Positions 26,701-35,329 of a stretch of DNA of 64,000 nucleotides are shown here, piece by piece. The translations under genes and the position numbers were made by a program. Below the pieces are notes generated by a model. The model searched no databases, was not told the origin of the DNA, and saw only the letters and a list, made by a program, of their open reading frames with translations. Origin of the DNA: an uncultured Bacteroidales bacterium (GTDB taxonomy: Bacteria; Bacteroidota; Bacteroidia; Bacteroidales; P3); the NCBI GenBank assembly GCA_937886715.1, contig CAKZZD010000019.1:1-64000 (forward strand), written 5' to 3'. Positions within the stretch are counted from its first letter, which is position 1. Every line of letters starts with the position of its first letter.

Positions 26701-28464
26701 CTACTTTTCGCGAACCACGTCGCCATGGTCGCGGACAATCATGCGGAGCCATTCTTCACGATAGTTGGGCTGCATCGGGAAAGCCGCCTGGCCGGTCGCA
26801 GTACGCTCGAACTGGCCATCCTTCTCTTTCTTGATGTTACCGTCCATATACTTCACCAAAAGATACTTGTCAAGCGCATTCCATTCTTTCATCATGCGCT
26901 CGGCAGCACGGCCGCTGAAGTCATTGAGCTGGCGTGTCAGAGCCTCGCCTTCGCTGAGTTTGGCTCTTTCGTCGAATTTCAGCACATCGTGGATGTATCC
27001 ATCCTCGAGACGGTCCTGAACCTTCTGAACGTCGACAATCATGTCGCTGTAGCGGCTGTAGAGGAAGTTGGTCACACGGTTGAAGAGCCAGAATGCAGCC
27101 GTTTCGCTATAGGTCAGCATGTCGCCATTGCCCACCTGGAAACAGAGCGGTATTTCGGTGATGCCGCAGTACATCGGACAGTAGACAGTTGAATACGTAT
27201 CGTCGACACCAAACCACAGGATGCCGCCAACCTTGGCGGGAAGCCATCCACGGCACTGGGCCACAAAAGAGAAACCTGTTTGCTGGGTGCTGGTGGCGCG
27301 CTCATGGATATATGAGTGGCCATCCAATTCAAAGCCCATCGGACGCCAACGGTAGGGGCAGTTAAAGGGGCCGCCTCCCAAGTCTTTACTCATATCCATG
27401 GCTGTTCCTTCATAGTGGTCGCGCATCAGGCGCATGGCCTCGCGCACGTCAATTTTGTGGTCGGGTTTGATCCAAAGGGGCAAACGCTCGGCAGTGGCGT
27501 CTCCCATAGCGTATTTCTCGTAGCGCTGCATGCCGGAAGCCACACGGTTGAACATGGCATACACGCGGGCGTCGCAACCGCGGAGTCCACTGAAAGTGAG
27601 CGGAGCATAGGTGTCGGCAAACGAAAAGTCGGCATCCGCACCATTGAACCATCCGCATGCGCGAGCGTACGTAATGACATCGGAAGCATAAACGCACTCT
27701 ACCTCGGGCTCATATATATAGTCAATATGTGTGCTGCTGATAACTTTGTGCAGACCCTTGCCTTTGGCTTTGCTGAATTTCTTGCCCTCCTGCGGGAAAG
27801 TGGTAATGCGGGCCTGATTGGCATGGCCACTCACATAGCCGTCGGGGATACGGCGAGCAACCCACACTGCACCGTCGGTGTATTTGTACTTCAGCTTTTT
27901 CGCCACATCGGCATTCACCGGCTCGCCACGCTTGCCAATGAGCTCGAGAATCCAGACCTCATTGGGGTCGGCAATGGAAAAGCTCTCGCCCTCGGAGCAA
28001 TAGCCATAGTCAGCCACCATATTGGTCATCCACCAAATGGCCTCACGGGCATTCTTGGCACGCTGCAGGGTGACATAGATCAACGACCCGTAGTCGATAC
28101 CTTTCACCTCGCTCTTCCAGCACTCCTCACGGCCTCCGTAGGTCGTCTCGCCGATGGCCAACTGGTGCTCGTTCATGTTGCCCACTACGCTGTAAGTATG
28201 CGCCACCTGCGGAATTTCAAACAATTGACGGCCGCTGTCCCAGTCCACCAGCATGAACATCGTGCCAGCTGGGTAGTCGGCAGCCTTCCGGTAATACAGC
28301 TCTCCGTAGAGAGTATGGCTGTCAGCGGCATAAGTGATCATCGTGCTACCGTCTTTGGTGGCACCTTTAGTAAAGAGGAAATTGGTGCAGGCATCAGCCA
28401 TTGATCCGACCATCATGGCCGCAGTCAACACTCCTGCTGCAAGGATACTTCTGATTTTTTGCAT
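26701..28464 (-). CDS. Secreted C69-family dipeptidase
   Basis: A 587-residue N-terminal nucleophile hydrolase. A signal peptide (residues 1-25, ending MADA) is followed directly by C26 in ACTNFLFTKGATKDGS, the nucleophile exposed on processing. Other segments fit the PepD/C69 family: MNEHQLAIGETTYGGRE, SIADPNEVWILELIG and WVARRIPDGYVSGHANQARI (20 residues). It likely degrades dipeptides in the periplasm, as related Bacteroidetes enzymes do. A -7 box lies 36 bases upstream. It is a single-gene unit. Confidence 0.9.
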   Translation of the reverse strand: MQKIRSILAAGVLTAAMMVGSMADACTNFLFTKGATKDGSTMITYAADSHTLYGELYYRKAADYPAGTMFMLVDWDSGRQLFEIPQVAHTYSVVGNMNEHQLAIGETTYGGREECWKSEVKGIDYGSLIYVTLQRAKNAREAIWWMTNMVADYGYCSEGESFSIADPNEVWILELIGKRGEPVNADVAKKLKYKYTDGAVWVARRIPDGYVSGHANQARITTFPQEGKKFSKAKGKGLHKVISSTHIDYIYEPEVECVYASDVITYARACGWFNGADADFSFADTYAPLTFSGLRGCDARVYAMFNRVASGMQRYEKYAMGDATAERLPLWIKPDHKIDVREAMRLMRDHYEGTAMDMSKDLGGGPFNCPYRWRPMGFELDGHSYIHERATSTQQTGFSFVAQCRGWLPAKVGGILWFGVDDTYSTVYCPMYCGITEIPLCFQVGNGDMLTYSETAAFWLFNRVTNFLYSRYSDMIVDVQKVQDRLEDGYIHDVLKFDERAKLSEGEALTRQLNDFSGRAAERMMKEWNALDKYLLVKYMDGNIKKEKDGQFERTATGQAAFPMQPNYREEWLRMIVRDHGDVVREK

Positions 28465-28499
28465 ATCTGAATATTGTAATGATTAATTTTTCTGAGGTG

Positions 28500-28507
28500 C
28501 AAAAATA
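28500..28507 (-). promoter_or_regulatory. -7 box for the C69 dipeptidase
   Basis: The reverse strand reads TATTTTTG, 35 bases upstream of the dipeptidase start; no clear -33 motif is visible. Confidence 0.45.
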
Positions 28508-28631
28508 CAAAATAATCCCATACCCGCGAAAAAAACTTTTCCTGCCCTTCACCGTCCCCCACCCTTCCGTTCCCCGATCCTTCCTCTCGGCCCCTTCTCA
28601 GCCCTAAAAAACACTCCCCTTGGCAAAATCA

Positions 28632-28641
28632 CCACATGTGG
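28632..28641. promoter_or_regulatory. Short palindrome upstream of the barrel-imelysin operon promoter
   Basis: CCACATGTGG is a perfect 10-base palindrome ending 2 bases before the putative -33 ATTG of the operon promoter, a position suited to an operator. It does not resemble a Fur box, and chance occurrence cannot be excluded. Confidence 0.25.
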
Positions 28642-28643
28642 GG

Positions 28644-28675
28644 ATTGTCCGACAACACTTCCCTAAGTACCTTTG
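28644..28675 (+). promoter_or_regulatory. Promoter for the barrel-imelysin-di-heme operon
   Basis: ATTG at 28644-28647 and TACCTTTG at 28668-28675, spacer 20 bases. The -7 box ends 24 bases before the ATG at 28700. Confidence 0.6.
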
Positions 28676-28699
28676 CAGTCAATAATCCTACATGCTATT

Positions 28700-29992
28700 A
28701 TGAATACAACTATCAGATTGGCAATAATTTGTGCCACTTTCTGTCTATCTTTTACAGGCTTTGCAACGGCACAAGAACAAGACTCAACCCTCCATTCACG
28801 ACTCACCGTTGGAGGCTATGGCGAAGCTGTCTACAGCCGCCACTTCTACAGCGACAATGTATTCCGCTACTCGCACGCCGAACGCTACAAGGATGCTCCG
28901 GGCTATGGCCGCTTCGACCTCCCACATGCTGTCATTATGCTCGGTTACGACTTCGGCCACGGCTGGACAATGGGCACGGAAATTGAGTTTGAACATGGCG
29001 GAATCGAAGCCGCCGTTGAAAAGGAAACCGAAGAGACAGGGGAATTCGAGCAGGAAATCGAACGCGGCGGCGAGGTCGCCCTTGAGCAATTCTGGATCCA
29101 GAAAAGCTTCTCTCGAGGGCTCAACTTGCGCATAGGCCACATCGTGGTTCCTGTCGGCATGACCAACAACAACCACACTCCCAACATGTTCTTCGGCGTC
29201 TACCGTCCTGAAGGAGAAAACACCATCATGCCTTGCACCTGGCACGAAACCGGCGTCAGCCTGTGGGGTCGGCTGGGCAACTGGCGCTATGAGGTGCAGA
29301 TGTTGCCTGCCCTCAACAGCAACCTCTTCACCGATGCCGGATGGGTGCACAACGGTTCGGCCTCGCCCTACGAGTTCCGTCCCGCCAACAACCTAGCTGC
29401 TGCTGCACGCATCGACTGGTTCGCCGCAAAAGGATTGCGCCTAAGCCTCAGCGGATACGTGGGCAACACTTTCTCCAACGACATCGTCACCGAGCAGTAC
29501 TCCGAAACTTCGCGCTACCGCAACGCCAAGGGCACATTGATGATCGGCTGCTTCGACTTCAGCTACAGCAACCCTTGCCTCATCGTCCGTGGCAACCTCG
29601 ACTACGGCTTCCTGGGCGACGCCTCGCTCATATCCACGCGCAACAAGAACCAGACTACCATGAATGGCAACCCCTACGCCCACACCGCCGTTGGCGAACA
29701 GGCCTGGGACGCTTCGCTCGAAGCCGGCATCAATTTGCTTGCAAGGAGCAACACCGACCGCAAACTCTACCTCTTCGGCCGCTACGACCATTACGACAGC
29801 TTCGTTCCTGCCGACGGCTGGGCCGACATCGAGTGGGCCGAACGAACCCTGCTGTCGCTGGGTGCGAACTATTGTCCCATCCCTGAAATCGCCATCAAGG
29901 CCGAAGCCGGCATCCGTCTCCTCGCCGAACAATACAACAACGAGCCCTATGCCGCCGTGGGCATCACTTGGTGCGGCTTTTTCAAGAGATAA
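28700..29992 (+). CDS. Outer-membrane beta-barrel (porin-like) protein
   Basis: A 430-residue protein with a signal peptide (MNTTIRLAIICATFCLSF to FATAQ), starting at 28700; the in-frame ATG at 28673 is inside the promoter. The mature chain alternates polar and aromatic residues in beta-strand style (WTMGTEIEFEHGG, LRIGHIVVPVGMTNNNH, WRYEVQMLPAL, KAEAGIRLLAEQYNN) and ends in a hydrophobic strand ITWCGFFK, consistent with a phosphate-selective-porin-like barrel. It heads a four-gene run with an imelysin lipoprotein, a di-heme enzyme and a cytochrome assembly protein, so it may admit a metal complex or other solute for them. Confidence 0.8.
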   Translation: MNTTIRLAIICATFCLSFTGFATAQEQDSTLHSRLTVGGYGEAVYSRHFYSDNVFRYSHAERYKDAPGYGRFDLPHAVIMLGYDFGHGWTMGTEIEFEHGGIEAAVEKETEETGEFEQEIERGGEVALEQFWIQKSFSRGLNLRIGHIVVPVGMTNNNHTPNMFFGVYRPEGENTIMPCTWHETGVSLWGRLGNWRYEVQMLPALNSNLFTDAGWVHNGSASPYEFRPANNLAAAARIDWFAAKGLRLSLSGYVGNTFSNDIVTEQYSETSRYRNAKGTLMIGCFDFSYSNPCLIVRGNLDYGFLGDASLISTRNKNQTTMNGNPYAHTAVGEQAWDASLEAGINLLARSNTDRKLYLFGRYDHYDSFVPADGWADIEWAERTLLSLGANYCPIPEIAIKAEAGIRLLAEQYNNEPYAAVGITWCGFFKR

Positions 29993-30029
29993 TTTTTAAT
30001 AATAATCTTTAAATAAAATAATCTGCAAC

Positions 30030-31187
30030 ATGAAAACATTTTTCCGTACTATCTTTTCTGGATTCGCATCAGTCGCTCTTCTGATGAGTATGGCTGCATG
30101 CACCCCAAACAGCAACAACGAACTTGACGACGCCTCGGCTGCCGCCGTCGCCACCCAATTTGTGGACCACACCGTGGCACCCACCTATACCGCGCTGGCC
30201 GACGCCACCGAGCGCCTCGCCGACCAGTTGGCCGCACTGAAAGCCAATCCCTCCGACCAAGGTCTCCGCGACGCCTGTCTCACCTTCCTCGAGGCCCGCG
30301 CATGGTGGGAAAAGAGCGAGGCATTCCTCTTTGGCGCTGCCGGCGATTTCGGCATCGACCCCCATATCGATTCCTGGCCCCTCGACGAGGACGCATTCCG
30401 AACCCTAATGAACAGCCCCGCCATGATCGAGGCTCTCGACGGTGATGATGGTGACGTGATTGCCGGCGAACGCCTCGGCAACGCCCTTCTCGGCTTCCAT
30501 GGCATAGAATACATCCTCTTCAGCGAGGGACAGGCCAAACAGGCCAGCCAGATCAGCGAAAAAGAGTGGATCTACGCTGCAGCCGTGGCTGGCGACCTCC
30601 GCAACCGTTGCTACCAGCTCGAGGTGGGCTGGCTTGGCGAAAACGCTCCCGCGCAGCATATTGCCAAACTGGACGACCTCGAGATGGCCTACACCGTGGC
30701 CGGCGGCAACTACAGCTATGGCGAGAACATGAAAAATGCAGGCAACGCAGGCAGCACTTACACCAGCCGCACCGCTGCCCTGATGGCCATCGTCCAAGGC
30801 TGCATCGACATTGCCGACGAGGTGGGCAGCTCCAAGATCTACGCCGCATGGCACGGTGAAGATGTCACCTACATCGAAAGCCCCTACAGCTATATGTCCA
30901 TCACCGACTTCACCAACAACATCATCAGCATCCAGAACGTCTATATGGGCGGTGTGGAAGGTGACCGCGATGCCGACAAGTCTCTCCACAACTACGTCAA
31001 GGAACTCGACGCAAGCCTCGATGCCAAGGTCATAGCCGCCATCGGCAACGCCTTCGACAAGATTTCCGCCATGCCCGCTCCCTTCGCTCTCAACTACAGC
31101 GACCCCGCCAACGGCGAAGCCGTCGACGCCTGCAGCGAACTGAGCGAAATCCTCGACGAAGTCAACGAGGCTATTCGTAAGCAATAA
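30030..31187 (+). CDS. Imelysin-family (M75) lipoprotein
   Basis: A 385-residue lipoprotein: signal peptide to MAAC, lipidated C24. The imelysin motif GxHxxE appears as GFHGIE with H157 and E160. The chain is predominantly helical and contains duplicated-looking helical regions, as in imelysin structures. Family members, related to EfeO, are linked to iron or heme acquisition and were once described as peptidases. It sits 37 bases after the barrel gene and 34 bases before the di-heme oxidoreductase gene. Metal uptake is the likeliest role; the ligand is unknown. Confidence 0.92.
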   Translation: MKTFFRTIFSGFASVALLMSMAACTPNSNNELDDASAAAVATQFVDHTVAPTYTALADATERLADQLAALKANPSDQGLRDACLTFLEARAWWEKSEAFLFGAAGDFGIDPHIDSWPLDEDAFRTLMNSPAMIEALDGDDGDVIAGERLGNALLGFHGIEYILFSEGQAKQASQISEKEWIYAAAVAGDLRNRCYQLEVGWLGENAPAQHIAKLDDLEMAYTVAGGNYSYGENMKNAGNAGSTYTSRTAALMAIVQGCIDIADEVGSSKIYAAWHGEDVTYIESPYSYMSITDFTNNIISIQNVYMGGVEGDRDADKSLHNYVKELDASLDAKVIAAIGNAFDKISAMPAPFALNYSDPANGEAVDACSELSEILDEVNEAIRKQ

Positions 31188-31221
31188 TCTGTTTCTAAGT
31201 GTTTTAACAATCCTATACTCC

Positions 31222-32793
31222 ATGAAAAAGGCATCTATCCTACTCGCTCTGGCAGTCTCCCTGACTGGATTCTTCCAGGCATGCCAGCCAAACGAAAACG
31301 AAAATCCGACACCCATCGACGGTGTCGACGAAGAGACCTACGCCGGCGGTCTGCTTGGCACCACGTTCAACCAATCTGCTTCCGCCTATGAAGATCCCAC
31401 GCCCGCCGTCGAAATGGCCGGTATGGTCAACGCATTCAAATACGGCGAGTTCTTCTTCGAACACACCATCACGCAGAACAATCCTCCCTTCAACGGCCTC
31501 GGACCTCTCTACGTCCGTTCCTCCTGCGAAAGCTGCCACCCCGGCTACGGCCATGGCAGACGCATGGAACGCTACCGCGCCGACGATTGGGGCAACGGCT
31601 ACCTCCTGGTGGTCTACAACACTACCAACGACGCCTACGAAACCTCCGTTGCCGGCATGCCACAAACCAAGGCTGTTCAGCCTTTCAAACCCTCCATCGA
31701 CGAAGAAAAGGTCAACATCGCCTGGCTCGACTACACCGACGAATGGAACAACACTTTCCCCGACGGAGAAACCTACAGCCTGATCTATCCTGAAGTCACC
31801 ATCCCTGAAGATGCCTTCTACGCTCCCCTGGCCACGCCCTATTCGCAACTGGGCTTCCGCCTCGAAAGCACCATCGGCATCTATGGCACGGGCCTCCTCG
31901 ACGCCATCCCCGACGATTCGCTCAAGGCTCAATACCAGCGCGAATACGATGCCGGCGCTCAACTCAACCCGGCCATTTGGGCTGGCTCCGACTGGGCTTC
32001 CACCTACGGCAACACCAACCATCCGAAACGCTTCACCTACGCACTCAGCCGCGGCCCTCTTCAGGATGCCGCCGGCGCCAACGCCATCTGGAACATCCCC
32101 AACGTCACCCGCAGCGACCGCCGCAGCCACTACCTCAGCCTCAACAAGAGCATCTACGCCACCACAGCCTCCAAAGACCCTGAAGTTCAGGCTGCTTTCT
32201 ACGACTACTTCCCCGATTGGAACAAAACTGGCGATCCTGAGACCGATATCTACAACTACCTCATGTGCGACACCCTCCCCATTGAAATGAGCGATCAGGA
32301 CTATGTCAACTTCATGGTCTGGCACCGCGGTCTCGCCGTTCCGGCCGCTCGCAACCTCAGCGACGAAACCGTCCAGCGTGGCCGCAAACTGTTCCGCGAA
32401 CTCGGCTGCGCCACCTGCCACCGTCCCAGCTGGACTACCGGCGACGACAATTTCACCGATCCCAACGGTTTCTTCGCCGACGGCGACGCACGCCTGCCTC
32501 GTTACCCGCATCAGAAAATATGGCCCTACACCGACATGGTGCAGCACCGCCTCTTCATGAAAAACGACATTCGCACCGGCTGGTGCCGCACCACTCCCCT
32601 CTGGGGGCGCGGCTTGGCTCCTATTTGCTCCGGCCACGACGACCGTCTGCACGACTGCCGCGCACGCAATGTCATCGAGGCCATCATGTGGCACGGCTCC
32701 GCCCAGAGCGATGCCCGCCGCAGCGTGGAAAACTTCCGTCAGCTCTCCAAAGCCGACCGCGACGCAGTGGTGAAATTCATCAATGCGATCTAA
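31222..32793 (+). CDS. Di-heme oxidoreductase-family c-type cytochrome lipoprotein
   Basis: A 523-residue lipoprotein (signal peptide to FFQAC, C21). Two covalent heme sites are visible: CESCH (C102-H106) and CATCH (C396-H400), each followed by proline or charged contexts usual in this family. The C-terminal region GLAPICSGHDDRLHDCRARN and AIMWHGSAQS matches the DHOR family (Pfam PF06537), a distant relative of MauG-type di-heme peroxidases. It probably performs peroxide- or electron-linked oxidation on the periplasmic or outer face. Neighbours supply both a putative substrate or partner (imelysin) and heme attachment (CcsBA). Confidence 0.93.
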   Translation: MKKASILLALAVSLTGFFQACQPNENENPTPIDGVDEETYAGGLLGTTFNQSASAYEDPTPAVEMAGMVNAFKYGEFFFEHTITQNNPPFNGLGPLYVRSSCESCHPGYGHGRRMERYRADDWGNGYLLVVYNTTNDAYETSVAGMPQTKAVQPFKPSIDEEKVNIAWLDYTDEWNNTFPDGETYSLIYPEVTIPEDAFYAPLATPYSQLGFRLESTIGIYGTGLLDAIPDDSLKAQYQREYDAGAQLNPAIWAGSDWASTYGNTNHPKRFTYALSRGPLQDAAGANAIWNIPNVTRSDRRSHYLSLNKSIYATTASKDPEVQAAFYDYFPDWNKTGDPETDIYNYLMCDTLPIEMSDQDYVNFMVWHRGLAVPAARNLSDETVQRGRKLFRELGCATCHRPSWTTGDDNFTDPNGFFADGDARLPRYPHQKIWPYTDMVQHRLFMKNDIRTGWCRTTPLWGRGLAPICSGHDDRLHDCRARNVIEAIMWHGSAQSDARRSVENFRQLSKADRDAVVKFINAI

Positions 32794-32829
32794 TACATCT
32801 TTCTTTTTATCAATAGTTTTAATGTCAGA

Positions 32830-34929
32830 ATGAAAAAAGCGAGAGTGAGTCTCATGGTGCTTGTGGTCACGGTGTTGGCCACAGGCACCATTTTTGAAAA
32901 ATACCGTGGCGCCGATTGGGTGGCCGACAATTTCTATGGCTCCTGGTGGTTTGCAGCGCTGATGGCCGTGGTGGCCATAGCTGCGGTGGTGGCCATCTTC
33001 CAGAGCCGGATGTGGAAAAAACCGGCTGCCCTGCTCGTCCATGCCGCCGTGCCTGTCATCCTGCTGGGCGGCGCGCTCACCTCATGGACCGGTCTGCACG
33101 GCAGCATCACCCTCACACCTGGCATGAAAAACACCTCTGTCGAAATCGCCGACGGACGCACCACTCCCTTGCCCTTCGAAATCGAGCTCACAAGCTTCGA
33201 AGTGCTGACCTACCCAGGCACCCACACCCCGATGGACTTCGTGAGCCACGTCGTCGCCGAAGGCAAGCCTTACGACATCTCGATGAACCACATCCTCCGC
33301 CATCGCGGCTACCGCTTCTATCAGGAAGACTACGACGACCAGGGCCGCTCCACCCTCAGCGTGGCTCACGACCCCCTCGGCATCGCCGTCACCTACTTCG
33401 GCTACGCCCTCCTGCTCATCGGCATGATAGGCCTGATGCTGTCGCCTAACGGCCGCTTCCGCCGCCTGATCCGCGGCGCTGCCGTCGCAGCCCTGCTCCT
33501 CCTGCCACAGTTGGCCGACGCCGCCCCTCGCACCCTCCCCAAAGCCACCGCCGACAAGATGGGTCGCATCCACATCCTCTACAAAGGCCGCGTATGCCCG
33601 CTGCAGACCTACGCCAAGGACTTCACCACCAAGCTCTCAGGAAAGGCCTCCTACCAGGGTCTCACACCCGAACAGGTGCTCTCCGGCTATCTCTTCTACT
33701 TCTCCGATTGGGCCGACGAACCCATCATTAAAATCAAGGGCGAGGCTTGCCAACGCCTGCACACCGACGGCAAACGCGCCAGCTACAACCAATTCTTCGA
33801 CAACGAAGAAACCTTCCTCACCGGCAGCAAGACCGACAAAAACCTCCGCGCCGCCAACGAGCGCTACAGCCTCATCCAGTCGCTCATCTCCGGCAAAGGC
33901 CTCAAAATCTTCCCCCTGGCCGACAGCACCGGCACCATCGGATGGTACGCCCAGAACGATGCCCTCCCCGTCGCTGTCGACGACGACGTCTACCTCTTCG
34001 TCCGCAAACAGCTCGGCTACTGCCAGGAACTGGTCGTGCGCGGCGATTTCGACGAACTGGAACATGTCTTCGACAAAACCGTCGCCTTCCAGCAGAAACA
34101 GGCCTCCGGCGTGCTCCCCTCGCCTTCTCGCCTGAAGGCCGAACGCCTCTACAACGCCCTCACCACCGGCCGCTGGCTCCCCATGCTGGCCATCACCCTA
34201 GGCCTGATCTGCTTCGCCTCAGCACTTTTCCTGCGTGGCCGTACGCAAAAATGGTCATGCCGCATCGCCACCCTCTGCGTGGCCACGCTCACAGCCTTCC
34301 TCGCCATCATCTTCGTCCTGCGATGGATAGCTGGCGGTCATGTGCCCATGGCCGGCGGTTTCGACTCGATGAACCTCATGTCCATCGGCATCGGTGTGGT
34401 CTCTCTGCTGCTCGCCCGGCGCGTCCGCGTGGCCCCGGCCATCGGCATGCTCACCATGGGCTTCTGCCAGCTTGTGGCCATGATGAGCGGCAGCAACCCG
34501 CCCGTCACCAACCTCATGCCCGTCCTCAACTCCCCCCTGCTCACCCTCCACGTGGCCGTCATCATGTGCTCCTATGCCCTGCTCTTCTTCATCATGATGG
34601 GCAGCGTGGCAGGACTCGTCACCCGTCACGAACGCTACCACCGGCTGAACCTCCTGCTGCTCTATCCTGCCGTCTTCCTGCTCGCCCTTGGCATCATCAT
34701 CGGCGCCGTATGGGCCAACATCTCGTGGGGCAACTACTGGTCATGGGACCCAAAAGAAGTATGGGCGCTCATCACGCTCATCGTCTACGCCATCCCCCTC
34801 CACCCCGCACTCGGTGTGAGCAGCCGCCCGCGCACCTTCCACCTCTACTGCACCCTGGCCTTCCTCAGCGTCATCATCACCTACTTCGGCGTCAACCTCA
34901 TCCTCGGCGGCATCCACGCCTACAACTAG
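32830..34929 (+). CDS. ResB-CcsA fusion, cytochrome c heme-attachment protein
   Basis: A 699-residue fused system II cytochrome c synthetase. The N-terminal third has four hydrophobic segments and a ResB-like periplasmic domain; the C-terminal part is a multipass CcsA domain whose WWD-type heme-handling motif is WGNYWSWDPKEVW at residues 633-645. It exports heme and ligates it to CXXCH motifs. It is 36 bases downstream of the only CXXCH protein in the window, which strongly suggests dedicated maturation of that protein. No ccm system I genes are seen. Confidence 0.93.
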   Translation: MKKARVSLMVLVVTVLATGTIFEKYRGADWVADNFYGSWWFAALMAVVAIAAVVAIFQSRMWKKPAALLVHAAVPVILLGGALTSWTGLHGSITLTPGMKNTSVEIADGRTTPLPFEIELTSFEVLTYPGTHTPMDFVSHVVAEGKPYDISMNHILRHRGYRFYQEDYDDQGRSTLSVAHDPLGIAVTYFGYALLLIGMIGLMLSPNGRFRRLIRGAAVAALLLLPQLADAAPRTLPKATADKMGRIHILYKGRVCPLQTYAKDFTTKLSGKASYQGLTPEQVLSGYLFYFSDWADEPIIKIKGEACQRLHTDGKRASYNQFFDNEETFLTGSKTDKNLRAANERYSLIQSLISGKGLKIFPLADSTGTIGWYAQNDALPVAVDDDVYLFVRKQLGYCQELVVRGDFDELEHVFDKTVAFQQKQASGVLPSPSRLKAERLYNALTTGRWLPMLAITLGLICFASALFLRGRTQKWSCRIATLCVATLTAFLAIIFVLRWIAGGHVPMAGGFDSMNLMSIGIGVVSLLLARRVRVAPAIGMLTMGFCQLVAMMSGSNPPVTNLMPVLNSPLLTLHVAVIMCSYALLFFIMMGSVAGLVTRHERYHRLNLLLLYPAVFLLALGIIIGAVWANISWGNYWSWDPKEVWALITLIVYAIPLHPALGVSSRPRTFHLYCTLAFLSVIITYFGVNLILGGIHAYN

Positions 34930-34949
34930 CCGGTTGCACCCACTTAACT

Positions 34950-35054
34950 CCCTGCCTCTCAATACCCTCTCCTACCCCCCTCCTACCCAACTCCTACCAT
35001 AGTAGGAGTTGGGTAGGAGATGATATGGTGTTGGTAAGTAGTAATCAGGCAGTT
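34950..35054. repeat. Intergenic palindromic element, family A copy 4 (reverse orientation)
   Basis: Arms of 18 bases (34980-34997 and 35002-35019) with loop CATA carry two CTCCTAC units. The right flank (tggtaagtagtaatcagg) is the reverse complement-like partner of the left flank of copy 3, and the left part holds CTCTCAATACC, the reverse of the shared tail, so this is copy 3's element inverted. A 19-base stretch at 34965-34983 is also present in family B copy 1 (51010-51028). It lies in the 400-base gap after the cytochrome assembly gene; the rest of the gap holds only the next promoter. Confidence 0.85.
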
Positions 35055-35273
35055 GCGTGGTGAGAGATGCACACGCATTTTGCGGGGCTCTTTAAGGGGT
35101 GTTTTTAGGGCCAAATGTCACTATTTCCGCGCCGGTTTCTTTGTTGTTCAGCCGCTGCCGAGGGTGTGTGATCAAATTTTTTTTTGTTTTTGTGTTATTA
35201 CCGCATCGATTTGTTTTTCAATGCAATACAATGAACCTTTCGGGCTCGGTATGGTTTCATTCTCATATTGGAG

Positions 35274-35305
35274 GTTGCCAATTTGAGGTTTTTTCCGTAA
35301 CTTTG
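35274..35305 (+). promoter_or_regulatory. Promoter for the beta-helix lipoprotein gene
   Basis: GTTG at 35274-35277 and TAACTTTG at 35298-35305 with a 20-base spacer; the ATG follows 24 bases later. Confidence 0.55.
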
Positions 35306-35329
35306 CGGTGACCAAATATTGATTTTGCA

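Noticed and set aside
31240..33042. 600-residue reverse-strand frame opposite the di-heme gene
   Set aside because: The forward protein has signal peptide, lipobox and two CXXCH motifs; the reverse translation is Gly/Val/Ala-rich shadow.
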